64,000 bases of DNA from an uncultured Polaribacter sp. (GTDB lineage: Bacteria > Bacteroidota > Bacteroidia > Flavobacteriales > Flavobacteriaceae): the NCBI GenBank assembly GCA_943787375.1, contig CALSME010000005.1, forward strand, positions 62,001-126,000, written 5' to 3'. The notes below the pieces were generated by a model. That model was given only the letters and a program-made list of their open reading frames with translations. It was not told the origin of the DNA and made no database searches. Each line of letters opens with the position of its first letter. Position 1 is the first letter of the stretch. Made by a program: the position numbers and the translations under genes. Of the stretch, positions 45,630-56,821 are shown piece by piece.

Positions 45630-46106
45630 TTACTTTTTTAATTGAATTTTAATGGGCAAACTGTATTTTGTAACTACAGGAATACCTCTTTTTCTTGCAG
45701 GGGTTATTTTAGGTAAATTCTTCACGCTTACTTTTAGCAAAAGATCCAATGTTGGTAATTGCATCTTGATGTTTTTAGAAGATTGTATTTCATCCAAAAC
45801 CACCGTTCCATTCGCAGAAATTAATAAATGAACTACCACCGTTTCTGAAATAGCTTCTTTTATTGTAAAGGAATGTTTTTGCAGTTCAGAGCCTATTTTT
45901 GCATGCATTGTATTTCTAAAACAAGTTGATTTTTCTTGCTTTGTTATGATTGAATCACACACTGGAAAAGAAGGTGAAAAGTCTACTGAAGAGAAATCTA
46001 TTATTGTGTCTAAAGGCGCAATTTTCGAATCGTCCAGCCCCATCACTAGATCACAAGAACTGCAAAAAAGAAGCAAGATTGAAAAAGCTACAACACGCAA
46101 AAACAT
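45630..46106 (-). CDS. lipoprotein with TonB C-terminal-like domain
   Basis: This 158-residue protein has a lipoprotein signal (SILLLFCSSC, Cys about residue 18) rather than the usual TonB membrane anchor and Pro-rich region. Its second half resembles the TonB C-terminal domain: VHLLISANGTVVLDEIQSS and NLPKITPARKRGIPVVTKY, where such domains have LPxWxPAxxxGxPVxxxYxLPI. It may be an orphan energy-transducer relative held at a membrane; it is unlikely to pair with ExbB/D as a normal TonB does. Function unknown. Confidence 0.7.
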   Translation of the reverse strand: MFLRVVAFSILLLFCSSCDLVMGLDDSKIAPLDTIIDFSSVDFSPSFPVCDSIITKQEKSTCFRNTMHAKIGSELQKHSFTIKEAISETVVVHLLISANGTVVLDEIQSSKNIKMQLPTLDLLLKVSVKNLPKITPARKRGIPVVTKYSLPIKIQLKK

Positions 46107-46297
46107 AGAATTATTTATTGTGTGAAATTACTAAATTTTATTGAGTTATAATCTACTATAATTGGAAACCGAATCGCCGAAGAAAAACTGTCTGATTCCA
46201 TTTAACTATTTGAATTCCAGTTTTTAAATTTTGCTATTTTTAGTTTAAAAAAAATATAACAAACGTTTTGTATTTTCGTTCTACTTTAAAACATATT

Positions 46298-46798
46298 ATG
46301 GATATTTTTTTACTATTATTAGGTTTTTTATTGGTTTTACTCGGTATTATAGGTGCATTCTTACCTGTTTTGCCCGGCCCTCTAACGAGTTGGTTCGGAC
46401 TTTTAACATTGCACCTTACGAGTGTAATTCCTCTGAATTGGACTTTTTTAGGCATAACTTTAGCCGTTGCAATTTTAATTTGGATTTTAGATTATATCAT
46501 TCCCGCCATGGGGACTAAAAAATTTGGAGGGAGTAAATACGGCGTTTATGGAACTACTATTGGGTTAATTATCGGTCTCTTCGTTCCAATTCCACTGGGT
46601 ATTTTAATTGGTGCTTTCTTAGGTGCGTTCATTGGAGAGTTGATTTATGACAGCAAGGATATGAACAGAGCCATCAAAGCTTCTTTTGGTTCTTTTATAG
46701 GCTTACTCGCTTCCGCATTCATCAAGTTTTTTATAGCTTTTATTTACTGTATCCTTTTCATTATGAAAATATGGGAATATAAAAGTGTGTTGTTTTAA
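46298..46798 (+). CDS. DUF456 family membrane protein
   Basis: I chose the ATG at 46298 (MDIFLLLLGFLLVLLGIIG, 166 residues) because it begins directly with the first membrane helix; a TTG at 46268 would add ten polar residues. The family pattern is LPVLPGPLTSWFG, then AMGTKKFGGSKYGVYGTTIG and a Gly-rich helix pair (GLIIGLFVPIPLGILIGAFLGAF is typical glycine-zipper character), and a last helix. Function is unknown; these glycine-zipper-like proteins occur widely in Bacteroidota. Confidence 0.85.
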   Translation: MDIFLLLLGFLLVLLGIIGAFLPVLPGPLTSWFGLLTLHLTSVIPLNWTFLGITLAVAILIWILDYIIPAMGTKKFGGSKYGVYGTTIGLIIGLFVPIPLGILIGAFLGAFIGELIYDSKDMNRAIKASFGSFIGLLASAFIKFFIAFIYCILFIMKIWEYKSVLF

Positions 46799-46823
46799 CA
46801 TTTTTTCAATAAAATGCAAAAAA

Positions 46824-46849
46824 AAAGCGTCCCATTTAAGGGAAGCTTT
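46824..46849 (+). terminator. terminator-like hairpin after the DUF456 gene
   Basis: AAAGC-G-TCCC pairs with GGGA-A-GCTTT, with one internal mismatch and an ATTTAA loop. It is preceded by an A-run but followed by only a short T-run, so it may be weak. Confidence 0.5.
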
Positions 46850-46986
46850 CCATTGGTTAACAAAACCATGACACTTTTATGAAAGTGCCAAAACAACACA
46901 ACTAAATTACTACTTTAATAAAAAAGTAGCCATCAAATATACAACTTTTCCCAACTTTATAGTTGGTTTTCTTTTTTATTTGTTAA

Positions 46987-47017
46987 TTGCCTAACTCTGC
47001 AATAGATTGTATCTTTG
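46987..47017 (+). promoter_or_regulatory. promoter of lysS
   Basis: TTG (46987-46989), 20 bases, then TATCTTTG (47010-47017) is a full consensus match. It places transcription start near 47024, which supports the ATG at 47054 and excludes a start at 47015. Confidence 0.8.
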
Positions 47018-47053
47018 CAATCTTTAATATTTACCCGAAAACAAAGACAGAGA

Positions 47054-48748
47054 ATGCAATTATCAGAACAAGAAGTTGTACGTAGAGAAAAGCTAACCAA
47101 ATTACGTGAATTAGGGATCAACCCTTATCCAGCAGATTTATTTCCAATCAATTCAAATTCAAAAGAAATAAAAGAAGCATATGTTGAAGGGAAACATGTA
47201 GTTATTGCTGGACGTTTAATGTCAATCAACATTCAAGGAAAAGCTTCTTTTGCACAACTGCAAGATGGAGAAGGTAGAGTCCAATTGTATTTTAACAGAG
47301 ATGAAATTTGTGAAGGAGAAGACAAATCATTATATAATAATGTCTTCAAGAAATTATTAGACTTAGGAGATTTTATAGGGATCGAAGGAACCTTGTTTAC
47401 AACGCAGGTAGGTGAAAAAACAGTATTGGTTAAAAGTTTTAAAATGCTTTCCAAAGCATTAAAGCCTTTGCCAATGCCAAAAGTAAAAGATGGCGTTACT
47501 TATGATGCTTTTACAGATCCAGAAATGCGTTACAGACAACGTTATGCCGATTTGATCGTCAATCCACATGTAAAAGAAGTTTTTATCAAACGAACAAAAT
47601 TATTTAATGCAATGCGTTCTTTTTTTAATGACGCAGGATATTTTGAAGTAGAAACCCCGGTATTACAACCCATTCCTGGAGGAGCCGCCGCAAGACCTTT
47701 TATTACACATCACAATTCATTAGACATTCCATTGTACATGAGAATTGCCAATGAACTCTATTTAAAAAGATTAATTGTAGGTGGTTTTGATGGTGTTTAT
47801 GAGTTTTCAAAAAACTTTAGAAATGAAGGAATGGACAGAACACACAATCCAGAATTTACTGCGATGGAAATCTATGTATCTTACAAAGATTACAATTGGA
47901 TGATGGATTTCTGTGAGCAATTATTAGAACATTGTGCTATTGCCGTAAACGGAACTTCTGAAGTTACTTTTGGGGAACATAAAATCAATTTTAAAGCGCC
48001 ATATGCCAGAGTTACCATGGCCGATTCTATAAAACATTTTACAGGTTTTGATATTAACGGAAAAACAGAAGATGAAATAAGAACCGCAGCAAAATCAATG
48101 GACATTCCTGTTGATGAAACCATGGGGAAAGGGAAATTAATTGATGAGATTTTTGGAGAAAAATGTGAAGGAAATTATATACAACCTACCTTTATTACCG
48201 ATTATCCCAAAGAAATGTCTCCACTTTGTAAAGAGCATAGAGACAATCCTGAATTAACAGAACGTTTTGAATTAATGGTATGTGGTAAAGAAATTGCCAA
48301 TGCCTATTCAGAATTAAACGATCCAATCGATCAACGAGAACGTTTTGAGCATCAATTAAAATTAGCCAAGAAAGGAGATGATGAAGCCACCGAATTCATC
48401 GATGAAGATTTCTTACGTGCTTTAGAATACGGAATGCCACCTACCTCTGGAATGGGTATTGGAATGGACCGTTTGATTATGTTTTTAACCAACAATCAAT
48501 CCATTCAAGAAGTATTATTTTTCCCACAAATGCGACCTGAACAGCAAGCACCTTCAGTTGAATTAAACGAGGAAGAAAAAGCAGTTTTAGCACTTATTAC
48601 CAAAGCAGAAAAAATTGACTTAAACGAATTGAAAATAAAATCAGGTTTGTCTAACAAGAAATGGGACAAAACCATTAAAGGGCTGACGAAAAAAGAAGTT
48701 GCTAAAGTTTCAAAAACAGACGAAGGTTTGTTTGTTGAAATTCTATAG
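47054..48748 (+). CDS. lysS: lysyl-tRNA synthetase, class II
   Basis: This 564-residue class II enzyme starts at MQLSEQEVVRREKLTKLRELG. It has an OB-fold anticodon-binding domain (GRLMSINIQGKASFAQLQDG). The catalytic domain has motif 1 near FFNDAGYFEVETPVL, motif 2 FRNEGMDRTHNPEFT and motif 3 GMGIGMDRLIMFL. It is about 60 residues longer than E. coli LysS. The extension is a C-terminal helical, Lys-rich tail (LALITKAEKIDLNELK...), which many Bacteroidota enzymes have. Confidence 0.96.
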   Translation: MQLSEQEVVRREKLTKLRELGINPYPADLFPINSNSKEIKEAYVEGKHVVIAGRLMSINIQGKASFAQLQDGEGRVQLYFNRDEICEGEDKSLYNNVFKKLLDLGDFIGIEGTLFTTQVGEKTVLVKSFKMLSKALKPLPMPKVKDGVTYDAFTDPEMRYRQRYADLIVNPHVKEVFIKRTKLFNAMRSFFNDAGYFEVETPVLQPIPGGAAARPFITHHNSLDIPLYMRIANELYLKRLIVGGFDGVYEFSKNFRNEGMDRTHNPEFTAMEIYVSYKDYNWMMDFCEQLLEHCAIAVNGTSEVTFGEHKINFKAPYARVTMADSIKHFTGFDINGKTEDEIRTAAKSMDIPVDETMGKGKLIDEIFGEKCEGNYIQPTFITDYPKEMSPLCKEHRDNPELTERFELMVCGKEIANAYSELNDPIDQRERFEHQLKLAKKGDDEATEFIDEDFLRALEYGMPPTSGMGIGMDRLIMFLTNNQSIQEVLFFPQMRPEQQAPSVELNEEEKAVLALITKAEKIDLNELKIKSGLSNKKWDKTIKGLTKKEVAKVSKTDEGLFVEIL

Positions 48749-48766
48749 TACTTCGAAAATAAAAAT

Positions 48767-48798
48767 AAAAAAATCCAGCTGTAAAGCTGGATTTTTTT
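48767..48798. terminator. bidirectional terminator between lysS and mdh
   Basis: AAAAAATCCAGCT pairs with AGCTGGATTTTTT around GTAA, flanked by A- and T-runs. It serves both converging genes. Confidence 0.9.
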
Positions 48799-48830
48799 AT
48801 GAACTACAATTGCTTAAAGCGATTATTTTA

Positions 48831-49757
48831 TTACAATGCTAACAAGCCGTTTGTTTTTGTAACTCCTTCTGCAGAAGCCTGCATGTGTGCTTTTTCAGCG
48901 TCATTTAAATTGATTTCAACAATTTTTTCGATCCCGTTTTTTCCTAAAACAACAGGAACTCCAATACATAAATCATTCAAACCATATTCACCTTCCAATA
49001 AAACAGAACAAGGGAAAATTTTCTTTTGATCACAAGCAATTGCCTGTACCAAACCAGAAACAGCAGCACCAGGAGCATACCAGGCAGAAGTACCTAATAA
49101 ACCTGTTAAGGTTGCACCACCTACTTTGGTGTCTTGTAAAACTTGTTCCAATCTTTCTTCAGAGATAAACTCAGAAACTGGAACCGAATTTCTTGTTGCC
49201 AATCTTGTTAAAGGTACCATTCCTTTATCAGAATGCCCGCCAATCACCATACCGTCAACATCAGAAATTGGTGCTTCTAAAGCTTCTGCCAATCGATATT
49301 TAAAACGTGCAGAATCTAAAGCGCCACCCATTCCAATAATTCTATGTTTAGGAAGACCAGTTGTTTTATGTACTAAATAGGTCATTGTATCCATAGGATT
49401 AGAAACAACGATAATAATGGTATTTGGAGAGTGCTCTATTAAGCTTGCAGAAACCAATTTAACGATTCCAGCATTAATTCCAATTAACTCTTCACGTGTC
49501 ATTCCTGGTTTTCTTGGAATACCAGAAGTAATCACACAAATATTAGAAGCTGCTGTTTTTGAATAATCACTTGTACTTCCAGTGATTTTTGTGTCAAAAC
49601 CATTTAAAGAAGCGGTTTGCATTAAATCCATTGCTTTCCCTTCCGCAAAGCCTTCTTTAATGTCTAGTATTACAACTTCAGAAGCGAAGTTTTTCATAGC
49701 AATGTATTCTGCACAACTTGCACCTACGGCGCCAGCGCCTACAACAGTAATTTTCAT
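48831..49757 (-). CDS. mdh: malate dehydrogenase
   Basis: This 308-residue LDH-like malate dehydrogenase has the NAD loop VVGAGAVGASCAEY with Asp34 (VVILDIKEG) selecting NAD. Arg residues in the active-site loop lie in ITSGIPRKPGMTREEL. It also has VVSNPMDTMTYL and the catalytic His in IGGHSDKGMVPL. It oxidises malate to oxaloacetate in the citric acid cycle. It is a single gene with its own terminator. Confidence 0.95.
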   Translation of the reverse strand: MKITVVGAGAVGASCAEYIAMKNFASEVVILDIKEGFAEGKAMDLMQTASLNGFDTKITGSTSDYSKTAASNICVITSGIPRKPGMTREELIGINAGIVKLVSASLIEHSPNTIIIVVSNPMDTMTYLVHKTTGLPKHRIIGMGGALDSARFKYRLAEALEAPISDVDGMVIGGHSDKGMVPLTRLATRNSVPVSEFISEERLEQVLQDTKVGGATLTGLLGTSAWYAPGAAVSGLVQAIACDQKKIFPCSVLLEGEYGLNDLCIGVPVVLGKNGIEKIVEINLNDAEKAHMQASAEGVTKTNGLLAL

Positions 49758-49829
49758 ATTTGTTTTTAGTTTAATTTAAAAATTTTCGTAAAAATACAAA
49801 TTTTAGATATTTTTTAGTGAATTTAAGAC

Positions 49830-49862
49830 AAAAAAAGAGACTCGCAAGAGTGTCTTTTTTTT
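49830..49862. terminator. terminator after the DUF6588-type gene
   Basis: An A-run followed by GAGACTC pairs with GAGTGTC and a T-run around GCAA, with one G-G mismatch. It lies between mdh and the minus-strand outer-membrane gene. Confidence 0.6.
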
Positions 49863-49882
49863 GATAAATTGCCTTGAGTCTA

Positions 49883-50917
49883 TTATCGGATGCTGACAGC
49901 AATTCCTAAATTTACAGTATTGTATTCTTGTAATGTGTAGCTACCAAATATTTTGAAGAATCCTAAGCTGAGCCTAGTTCCTATTGTTGCAGCAATTCCA
50001 TTCAATTTAAAATCCAATGATGGAATTTCTAAAGTGGCTCTTACGGTGTCATTTGGAGCAGCAAAACCAGTCTCATAGATCCCTGTATAAGTTCCTTCCA
50101 TCTCGTAGCTAGAAGTACCATGGTTATAACCGACTCCTCCATAAAAATTAACAAATGGAAAATTTAGAGATGCAATGGCTTGAAGTGTAAATGAACTTAA
50201 TTTGAATCTAGAGAAACCATTGCTGACTTCTAGATTCGAAGAAGTAAAATCTCCAATTCTATAATCAACATTCATGCTGGTAAAAGCTGATAATAAAGAG
50301 ATATGCAAAGGAGTCTTGTCTAAGGGGCCAAACCAATCTGTAATTTCTTTTTTTAATCCGAACCCAAATAAACTGATCGCACTATCATTATCTCCAATAC
50401 TTATTTCTGGAGCGAATCTTAACATAGCTTCGAGCTTCCAGGGCAAACCAACATTTAGCTGAACAGTGGGAGCTGGAATTACATTTCCAGGAAGATCTTC
50501 CGTTGCTCCACCAGGAAAATCAAAGTCAGCGGAAACAGATTGTCCGTTAATGGTCGTATTTACCGTCATTAATGTCGTTGAGCTAGGTCCTGCAAATGTT
50601 GATGCAGTAGTGCTTGAAGAAGTGACTGTATTTAGGTTTAAAGCAGCAATATTGAAGACTTCTTTTTCCGATGGAATAAATGCGCCACTTGTTCCAATTG
50701 AGAGATCAAAACCAAATGGTTTATGTACTTCTGCTGTATGGTACCAGCCACTATTCATAGCACTTATAAACCCTTCAATACCTGGATTAAAATAGGCTTC
50801 CATCAATTTTTTTGATTCTGATTTGTCTACTAATAAATTAGCTTCAAAGTTAATTTGAGATTGAATACTATGTGTTAATGTAAAAATGCTGAAATAAAAT
50901 AAAATTCTTTTTTTCAT
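49883..50917 (-). CDS. DUF6588-type outer-membrane beta-barrel protein
   Basis: This 344-residue protein has a signal peptide (MKKRILFYFSIFTLTHSIQSQ). It has an N-terminal module on a 'PGIEGFISAMNSGWYHTA' theme, then alternating amphipathic strands ending in an aromatic or charged residue (FKIFGSYTLQEYNTVNLGIAVSIR at the C-terminus, the usual end of a barrel). It resembles DUF6588 family proteins of flavobacteria. No function is known; an outer-membrane location is inferred. A stretch rich in Ser and Thr near residues 98-130 may be a surface loop. Confidence 0.7.
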   Translation of the reverse strand: MKKRILFYFSIFTLTHSIQSQINFEANLLVDKSESKKLMEAYFNPGIEGFISAMNSGWYHTAEVHKPFGFDLSIGTSGAFIPSEKEVFNIAALNLNTVTSSSTTASTFAGPSSTTLMTVNTTINGQSVSADFDFPGGATEDLPGNVIPAPTVQLNVGLPWKLEAMLRFAPEISIGDNDSAISLFGFGLKKEITDWFGPLDKTPLHISLLSAFTSMNVDYRIGDFTSSNLEVSNGFSRFKLSSFTLQAIASLNFPFVNFYGGVGYNHGTSSYEMEGTYTGIYETGFAAPNDTVRATLEIPSLDFKLNGIAATIGTRLSLGFFKIFGSYTLQEYNTVNLGIAVSIR

Positions 50918-51027
50918 AATATTAAATTATTGAATAGTTTTAATTATTACAAATAAAAACAAAAAATAATTATCTTATGTTAAATTTTATTAGTTTATCA
51001 AATTAATAGTAGAATTGATGACAAAAA

Positions 51028-51056
51028 AAGCCTCAATACTTTTAATATTGAGGCTA
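51028..51056 (-). terminator. terminator of gyrB
   Basis: On the minus strand, AGCCTCAATA pairs with TATTGAGGCT around a short A+T loop, followed by seven T residues. It is located 21 bases after the gyrB stop. Confidence 0.85.
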
Positions 51057-51076
51057 TATAAAATTAAAACTATTTT

Positions 51077-53341
<2,265 letters not shown>

Positions 53342-55006
53342 CTAATAAGCATCATCATGAACATTTAGAATGGCTCTTCCAGAAGGCTCATTCATGTTTT
53401 TAAATGCTTCATCCCAGTCTAAGGCAATTTGTGTACTACATGCAACACTAGCTTCTTGGGGTACGCTTAATGCAGCGGCATCACTTGGAAAATGTCCTTC
53501 AAAAATAGCACGGTAATAAAATTCTTCTTTGTTTTGTGGTGTTTGAATTGGAAATCTAAATTTTGCGTTTGCCAATTGCTCATCCGTAACTTCTTTTTCT
53601 ACAACTTCTTTTAACGTATCAATCCAATCATATCCAACCCCGTCAGAAAATTGTTCTTTTTGTCTCCATGCAACACTTTCTGGCAACAGATCTTCAAACG
53701 CTTTTCGAATGATCCATTTCTCCATACGTTCTCCGTTAATCATTTTGTCTTTCGGGTTCAAACGCATGGCAACATCAATAAACTCTTTGTCTAAAAATGG
53801 TACACGTCCTTCTATTCCCCAAGCCATTAAACTTTTATTGGCTCTTAGACAATCATACATATGCAGTTTTTCTAATTTACGAACTGTTTCTTCATGAAAT
53901 TCTTCTGCATTTGGTGCCTTATGAAAGTACAAGTAACCACCAAAAATTTCGTCGGCTCCTTCTCCAGAAAGTACCATTTTAATCCCCATAGACTTAATAA
54001 CTCGTGCCATTAAATACATTGGAGTAGAAGAGCGAATGGTTGTAATGTCGTAGGTCTCTATGTTGTAGATAACATCTTTTATAGCATCTAAGCCTTCTTG
54101 GATTGTAAATTTTATTTCATGGTGAATGGTCCCAATGTGGTCTGCGACCTTTTTAGCAGCAGCCAAATCTGGAGAACCTTCTAATCCTACAGAAAAACTG
54201 TGTAGTTGTGGATACCAAGCTTCTGATTTGTCATCAGATTCAATTCTTTTTTGAGCATATTTTTTGGCTATGGCTGAAGTTACTGAAGAGTCTAATCCTC
54301 CAGAAAGTAAAACCCCGTAAGGAACATCACTCATTAATTGTCTGTGAACGGCATCTTCCAAAGCTTTCTTTACTTCTGCGATACTTGTTTGGTTCTCTTT
54401 TACGGCCTCATAATCTCTCCATTCTCTATGGTACCATTTTACAAATTGTCCATCTTTACTAGACATATAATGTCCTGGTGGGAACAATTCAATTTTGGTA
54501 CAAGTTCCTTCTAATGCTTTTAGTTCTGAAGCAACATAAAAAGTTCCATTTTGATCCCAACCAATATATAAAGGAATGATTCCAACATGATCTCTCGCAA
54601 TAAAGTATTCATCTTTTTCAACATCATACAAAGCAAAGCCAAAAATTCCATTCAATTCATCTAGAAAACCAACACCTTTTTCTTTATACAATGCTAAAAT
54701 TACCTCACAATCGGATGCTGTTTGAAAGTTGTAAGTTCCCTCAAATTGCTTGCGCAACTCTCTATGATTGTAAATTTCGCCATTGGCTGCCAATACTAGT
54801 TTTTTATCTTCACTAAATAGCGGCTGTTGTCCAGAAGCTGGATCTACAATCGCTAATCTTTCGTGGGACATAATCACTTTTTTATCACTATAAATTCCGC
54901 TCCAATCTGGACCACGGTGTCTAATTTTTTTAGACATTTCCAATAACTGAGGCCTTAAGGCTTCAGGGCTTTCTTTCAAATCAAACGCACATACAATACC
55001 ACACAT
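53342..55006 (-). CDS. asnB: asparagine synthetase B (glutamine-hydrolysing)
   Basis: This 554-residue protein is close to E. coli AsnB in length. The N-terminal class II glutaminase domain uses Cys2 (MCGIVCAFD), with RHRGPDWSG and NGEIYNHRELR. The synthetase domain has the PP-loop LLSGGLDSSVTSAIA and SGEGADEIFGGY. It transfers ammonia from glutamine to aspartyl-AMP. It is divergent from the trp operon, with the 381-base control region between. Confidence 0.96.
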   Translation of the reverse strand: MCGIVCAFDLKESPEALRPQLLEMSKKIRHRGPDWSGIYSDKKVIMSHERLAIVDPASGQQPLFSEDKKLVLAANGEIYNHRELRKQFEGTYNFQTASDCEVILALYKEKGVGFLDELNGIFGFALYDVEKDEYFIARDHVGIIPLYIGWDQNGTFYVASELKALEGTCTKIELFPPGHYMSSKDGQFVKWYHREWRDYEAVKENQTSIAEVKKALEDAVHRQLMSDVPYGVLLSGGLDSSVTSAIAKKYAQKRIESDDKSEAWYPQLHSFSVGLEGSPDLAAAKKVADHIGTIHHEIKFTIQEGLDAIKDVIYNIETYDITTIRSSTPMYLMARVIKSMGIKMVLSGEGADEIFGGYLYFHKAPNAEEFHEETVRKLEKLHMYDCLRANKSLMAWGIEGRVPFLDKEFIDVAMRLNPKDKMINGERMEKWIIRKAFEDLLPESVAWRQKEQFSDGVGYDWIDTLKEVVEKEVTDEQLANAKFRFPIQTPQNKEEFYYRAIFEGHFPSDAAALSVPQEASVACSTQIALDWDEAFKNMNEPSGRAILNVHDDAY

Positions 55007-55203
55007 AATTCTATATTTTATAATAATTGTTTATTTCCGATACAAAAAACCGAATTTTTGTTTAAATTTTAAACTTAAAAATAATATTTAATTATAATAT
55101 ATAACTTTTTAGTTGTTTTTATTGTTTTATTGAAACTATAGAGTTTGTTTTTAATTTAGATACTTACTGTTTGTTAGTTCTTCGAAAAAAAATGATCTAA
55201 AGT

Positions 55204-55234
55204 TTGGTTAAGTAAAATTTGCTATCTAAATTTG
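55204..55234 (+). promoter_or_regulatory. promoter of the trp operon
   Basis: TTG (55204-55206), 20 bases, then TAAATTTG (55227-55234) is a full consensus match. Transcription would start near 55241, almost at the leader-peptide ATG (55242), so the leader mRNA may be leaderless. Confidence 0.8.
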
Positions 55235-55241
55235 TATTTCA

Positions 55242-55289
55242 ATGATAAAACAACAAAACATATGGTGGTGGAACTCTCTTAATTCATAA
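55242..55289 (+). CDS. trpL: trp leader peptide with three consecutive Trp codons
   Basis: This short frame encodes MIKQQNIWWWNSLNS and stops at TAA (55287-55289). Three adjacent TGG codons (55263-55271) in a 15-residue peptide are very unlikely by chance. The peptide sits between a consensus promoter and a terminator hairpin ahead of trpE. This is the arrangement of a ribosome-mediated tryptophan attenuator. Stalling at the Trp codons would sense charged tRNA-Trp. The peptide itself needs no function. Confidence 0.92.
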   Translation: MIKQQNIWWWNSLNS

Positions 55290-55295
55290 GTGAGA
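55274..55295 (+). promoter_or_regulatory. trp leader 1:2 pause hairpin and antiterminator arm
   Basis: CTC-T-CTTA (55274-55281) pairs with TAAG-T-GAG (55287-55294) around ATTCA, with one T-T mismatch: the 1:2 hairpin. GTGAGA (55290-55295) can instead pair with TCTCAC (55331-55336), which opens the terminator: the 2:3 antiterminator. The leader stop codon lies inside the second arm. A ribosome finishing the peptide therefore masks this arm, and a ribosome stalled at Trp frees it. Confidence 0.8.
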
Positions 55296-55320
55296 AATCT
55301 TCCTATATGTAAAAATATAT

Positions 55321-55350
55321 AAAAGGCTTATCTCACGATAAGCCTTTTTT
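55321..55350 (+). terminator. trp attenuator terminator (3:4 hairpin)
   Basis: AAAAGGCTTATC pairs perfectly with GATAAGCCTTTT around a TCAC loop, followed by a T-run (55345-55350). It lies 31 bases after the leader stop and 37 bases before trpE. Confidence 0.93.
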
Positions 55351-55387
55351 GTCTTTATAAAACAAATACTGAGTTCGTTCAGCAACC

Positions 55388-56779
55388 ATGAAAGAGATAA
55401 AATTTAAAACAACAAGTACCACCAGAATTTCGGATACAGTGACTCCAGTAGGCTTGTATTTGCGTTTTCGAGACGCCTATGCAAATACCTTATTACTAGA
55501 AAGTTCTGACTATCATAGTAAAGAAGAAAGTTTTTCTTTTATCTGTATAGAGCCCATGGTTTCAATGAAAGTTGAAGATGCCCTATTTTCGGTTTCTCAC
55601 AAAGGAGTTCAAGTAGCCGAACAGGTGGTTGATAAAAACTTCTATGAGCTCTTTGACGAATTTACAGATTCGATAGTTTTGGATTGTCCAAAGGAGCTGA
55701 AATCTTATAACGGTTTGTATGGTTATACCACCTTTGATAGTGTACAGTATTTCGAGAACATTCGGTTTACAAATAAAAAAGCACCTTCTGCAATTCCAGA
55801 AATGCAATATAGTTTCTATCGTTTTATTATCGCCATCAATCATTTTAATGATGAAATGACATTGATAGAAAATAGTCAAGCTCACGAGGTTTCAAGGGTT
55901 TCAGAAATAGAAACGATTATCAATGCACAATCTTTTAATACACAAAAATTTGAAATCGCAGGTAAGGAAACTTCCAATTGTACCAATGAAGATTTTAAAG
56001 AATATGTAACAAAAGCGAAAGCACATTGCAAACGAGGAGATGTTTTTCAATTGGTTTTGTCGCGTCAATTTCAACAAGAATTTAAAGGAGATGAATTTAA
56101 TGTTTACCGAGCATTGCGTTCGATTAATCCATCTCCTTATTTGTTTTATTTTGATTACGGAAATTTTAAATTGATGGGCTCCTCTCCAGAAGCACAAATA
56201 AAAATCGCTGCTGGAAAAGCAACCATCAATCCAATTGCTGGAACTTTTCGAAGAACGGGAGATATGTCTGAAGACATTAAGTTAGGAAAAAAACTCTCAG
56301 AAGATAAAAAAGAAACGGCAGAGCACGTTATGTTGGTCGATTTGGCAAGAAATGACCTTAGTAAGCATGCCGATCATGTAACGGTTGAAGTCTTTAAAGA
56401 AGTACAGTATTTTAGTCATGTGATTCATTTAGTGTCTACGGTGCAGGGGAAAATTAAAGGAAATCCAATTGAAATTGTAGGAGATACTTTCCCAGCAGGA
56501 ACCTTAAGTGGTGCTCCTAAGTACAAGGCCATGGAATTGATTGATAAATATGAAAATCAATCTCGTGGATTTTATGGTGGTGCTGTAGGTATTATAGGAC
56601 TGGACGGTTCTGTAAACTTAGCAATTGCCATTCGTTCTTTTGTGAGTAAAAACAATGTATTGTATTCGCAAGCAGGTGCAGGAATTGTTATTCATTCAGA
56701 TGAAGCAAAAGAATTACAAGAAGTAAACAACAAATTAGCCGCTTTAAAAAAGGCGTTAATTTTAGCAGAAAATATTTAA
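55388..56779 (+). CDS. trpE: anthranilate synthase component I
   Basis: This 463-residue chorismate-binding enzyme has GDVFQLVLSRQF, SPEAQIKI, NPIAGTFRRTGD, the active-site ERAELIMIVDLxRND-like EHVMLVDLARNDLSKH, GTLSGAPKYKAME, and YGGAVGIIGLDG. It makes anthranilate from chorismate using ammonia supplied by TrpG, encoded next. An N-terminal region with LLESSDYHSKEESFSFI fits the Trp-feedback site (LLES). Expression should be controlled by the attenuator just upstream. Confidence 0.96.
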   Translation: MKEIKFKTTSTTRISDTVTPVGLYLRFRDAYANTLLLESSDYHSKEESFSFICIEPMVSMKVEDALFSVSHKGVQVAEQVVDKNFYELFDEFTDSIVLDCPKELKSYNGLYGYTTFDSVQYFENIRFTNKKAPSAIPEMQYSFYRFIIAINHFNDEMTLIENSQAHEVSRVSEIETIINAQSFNTQKFEIAGKETSNCTNEDFKEYVTKAKAHCKRGDVFQLVLSRQFQQEFKGDEFNVYRALRSINPSPYLFYFDYGNFKLMGSSPEAQIKIAAGKATINPIAGTFRRTGDMSEDIKLGKKLSEDKKETAEHVMLVDLARNDLSKHADHVTVEVFKEVQYFSHVIHLVSTVQGKIKGNPIEIVGDTFPAGTLSGAPKYKAMELIDKYENQSRGFYGGAVGIIGLDGSVNLAIAIRSFVSKNNVLYSQAGAGIVIHSDEAKELQEVNNKLAALKKALILAENI

Positions 56780-56821
56780 AAATAGCCTTTAGTAGTTCGC
56801 TAATAGCCAAAAGCTTTTAAA

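Larger units (their letters stand above)
55007..55387. other. 381-base control region between asnB and trpE
   Basis: The left half (55007-55200) is very A+T-rich and shows no gene; it presumably contains the asnB promoter, though no exact consensus was found. The right half holds the trp promoter, the leader peptide, the pause hairpin and the attenuator, described separately. Confidence 0.7.

Noticed and set aside
46872..46887. CACTTT-TATG-AAAGTG hairpin before lysS
   Set aside because: It lacks a T-run and lies over 100 bases before the lysS promoter; probably incidental, at most part of the DUF456 transcript end.
47015..47053. A TTG start at 47015 for lysS
   Set aside because: It falls inside the -7 element of the promoter, upstream of the expected transcription start.
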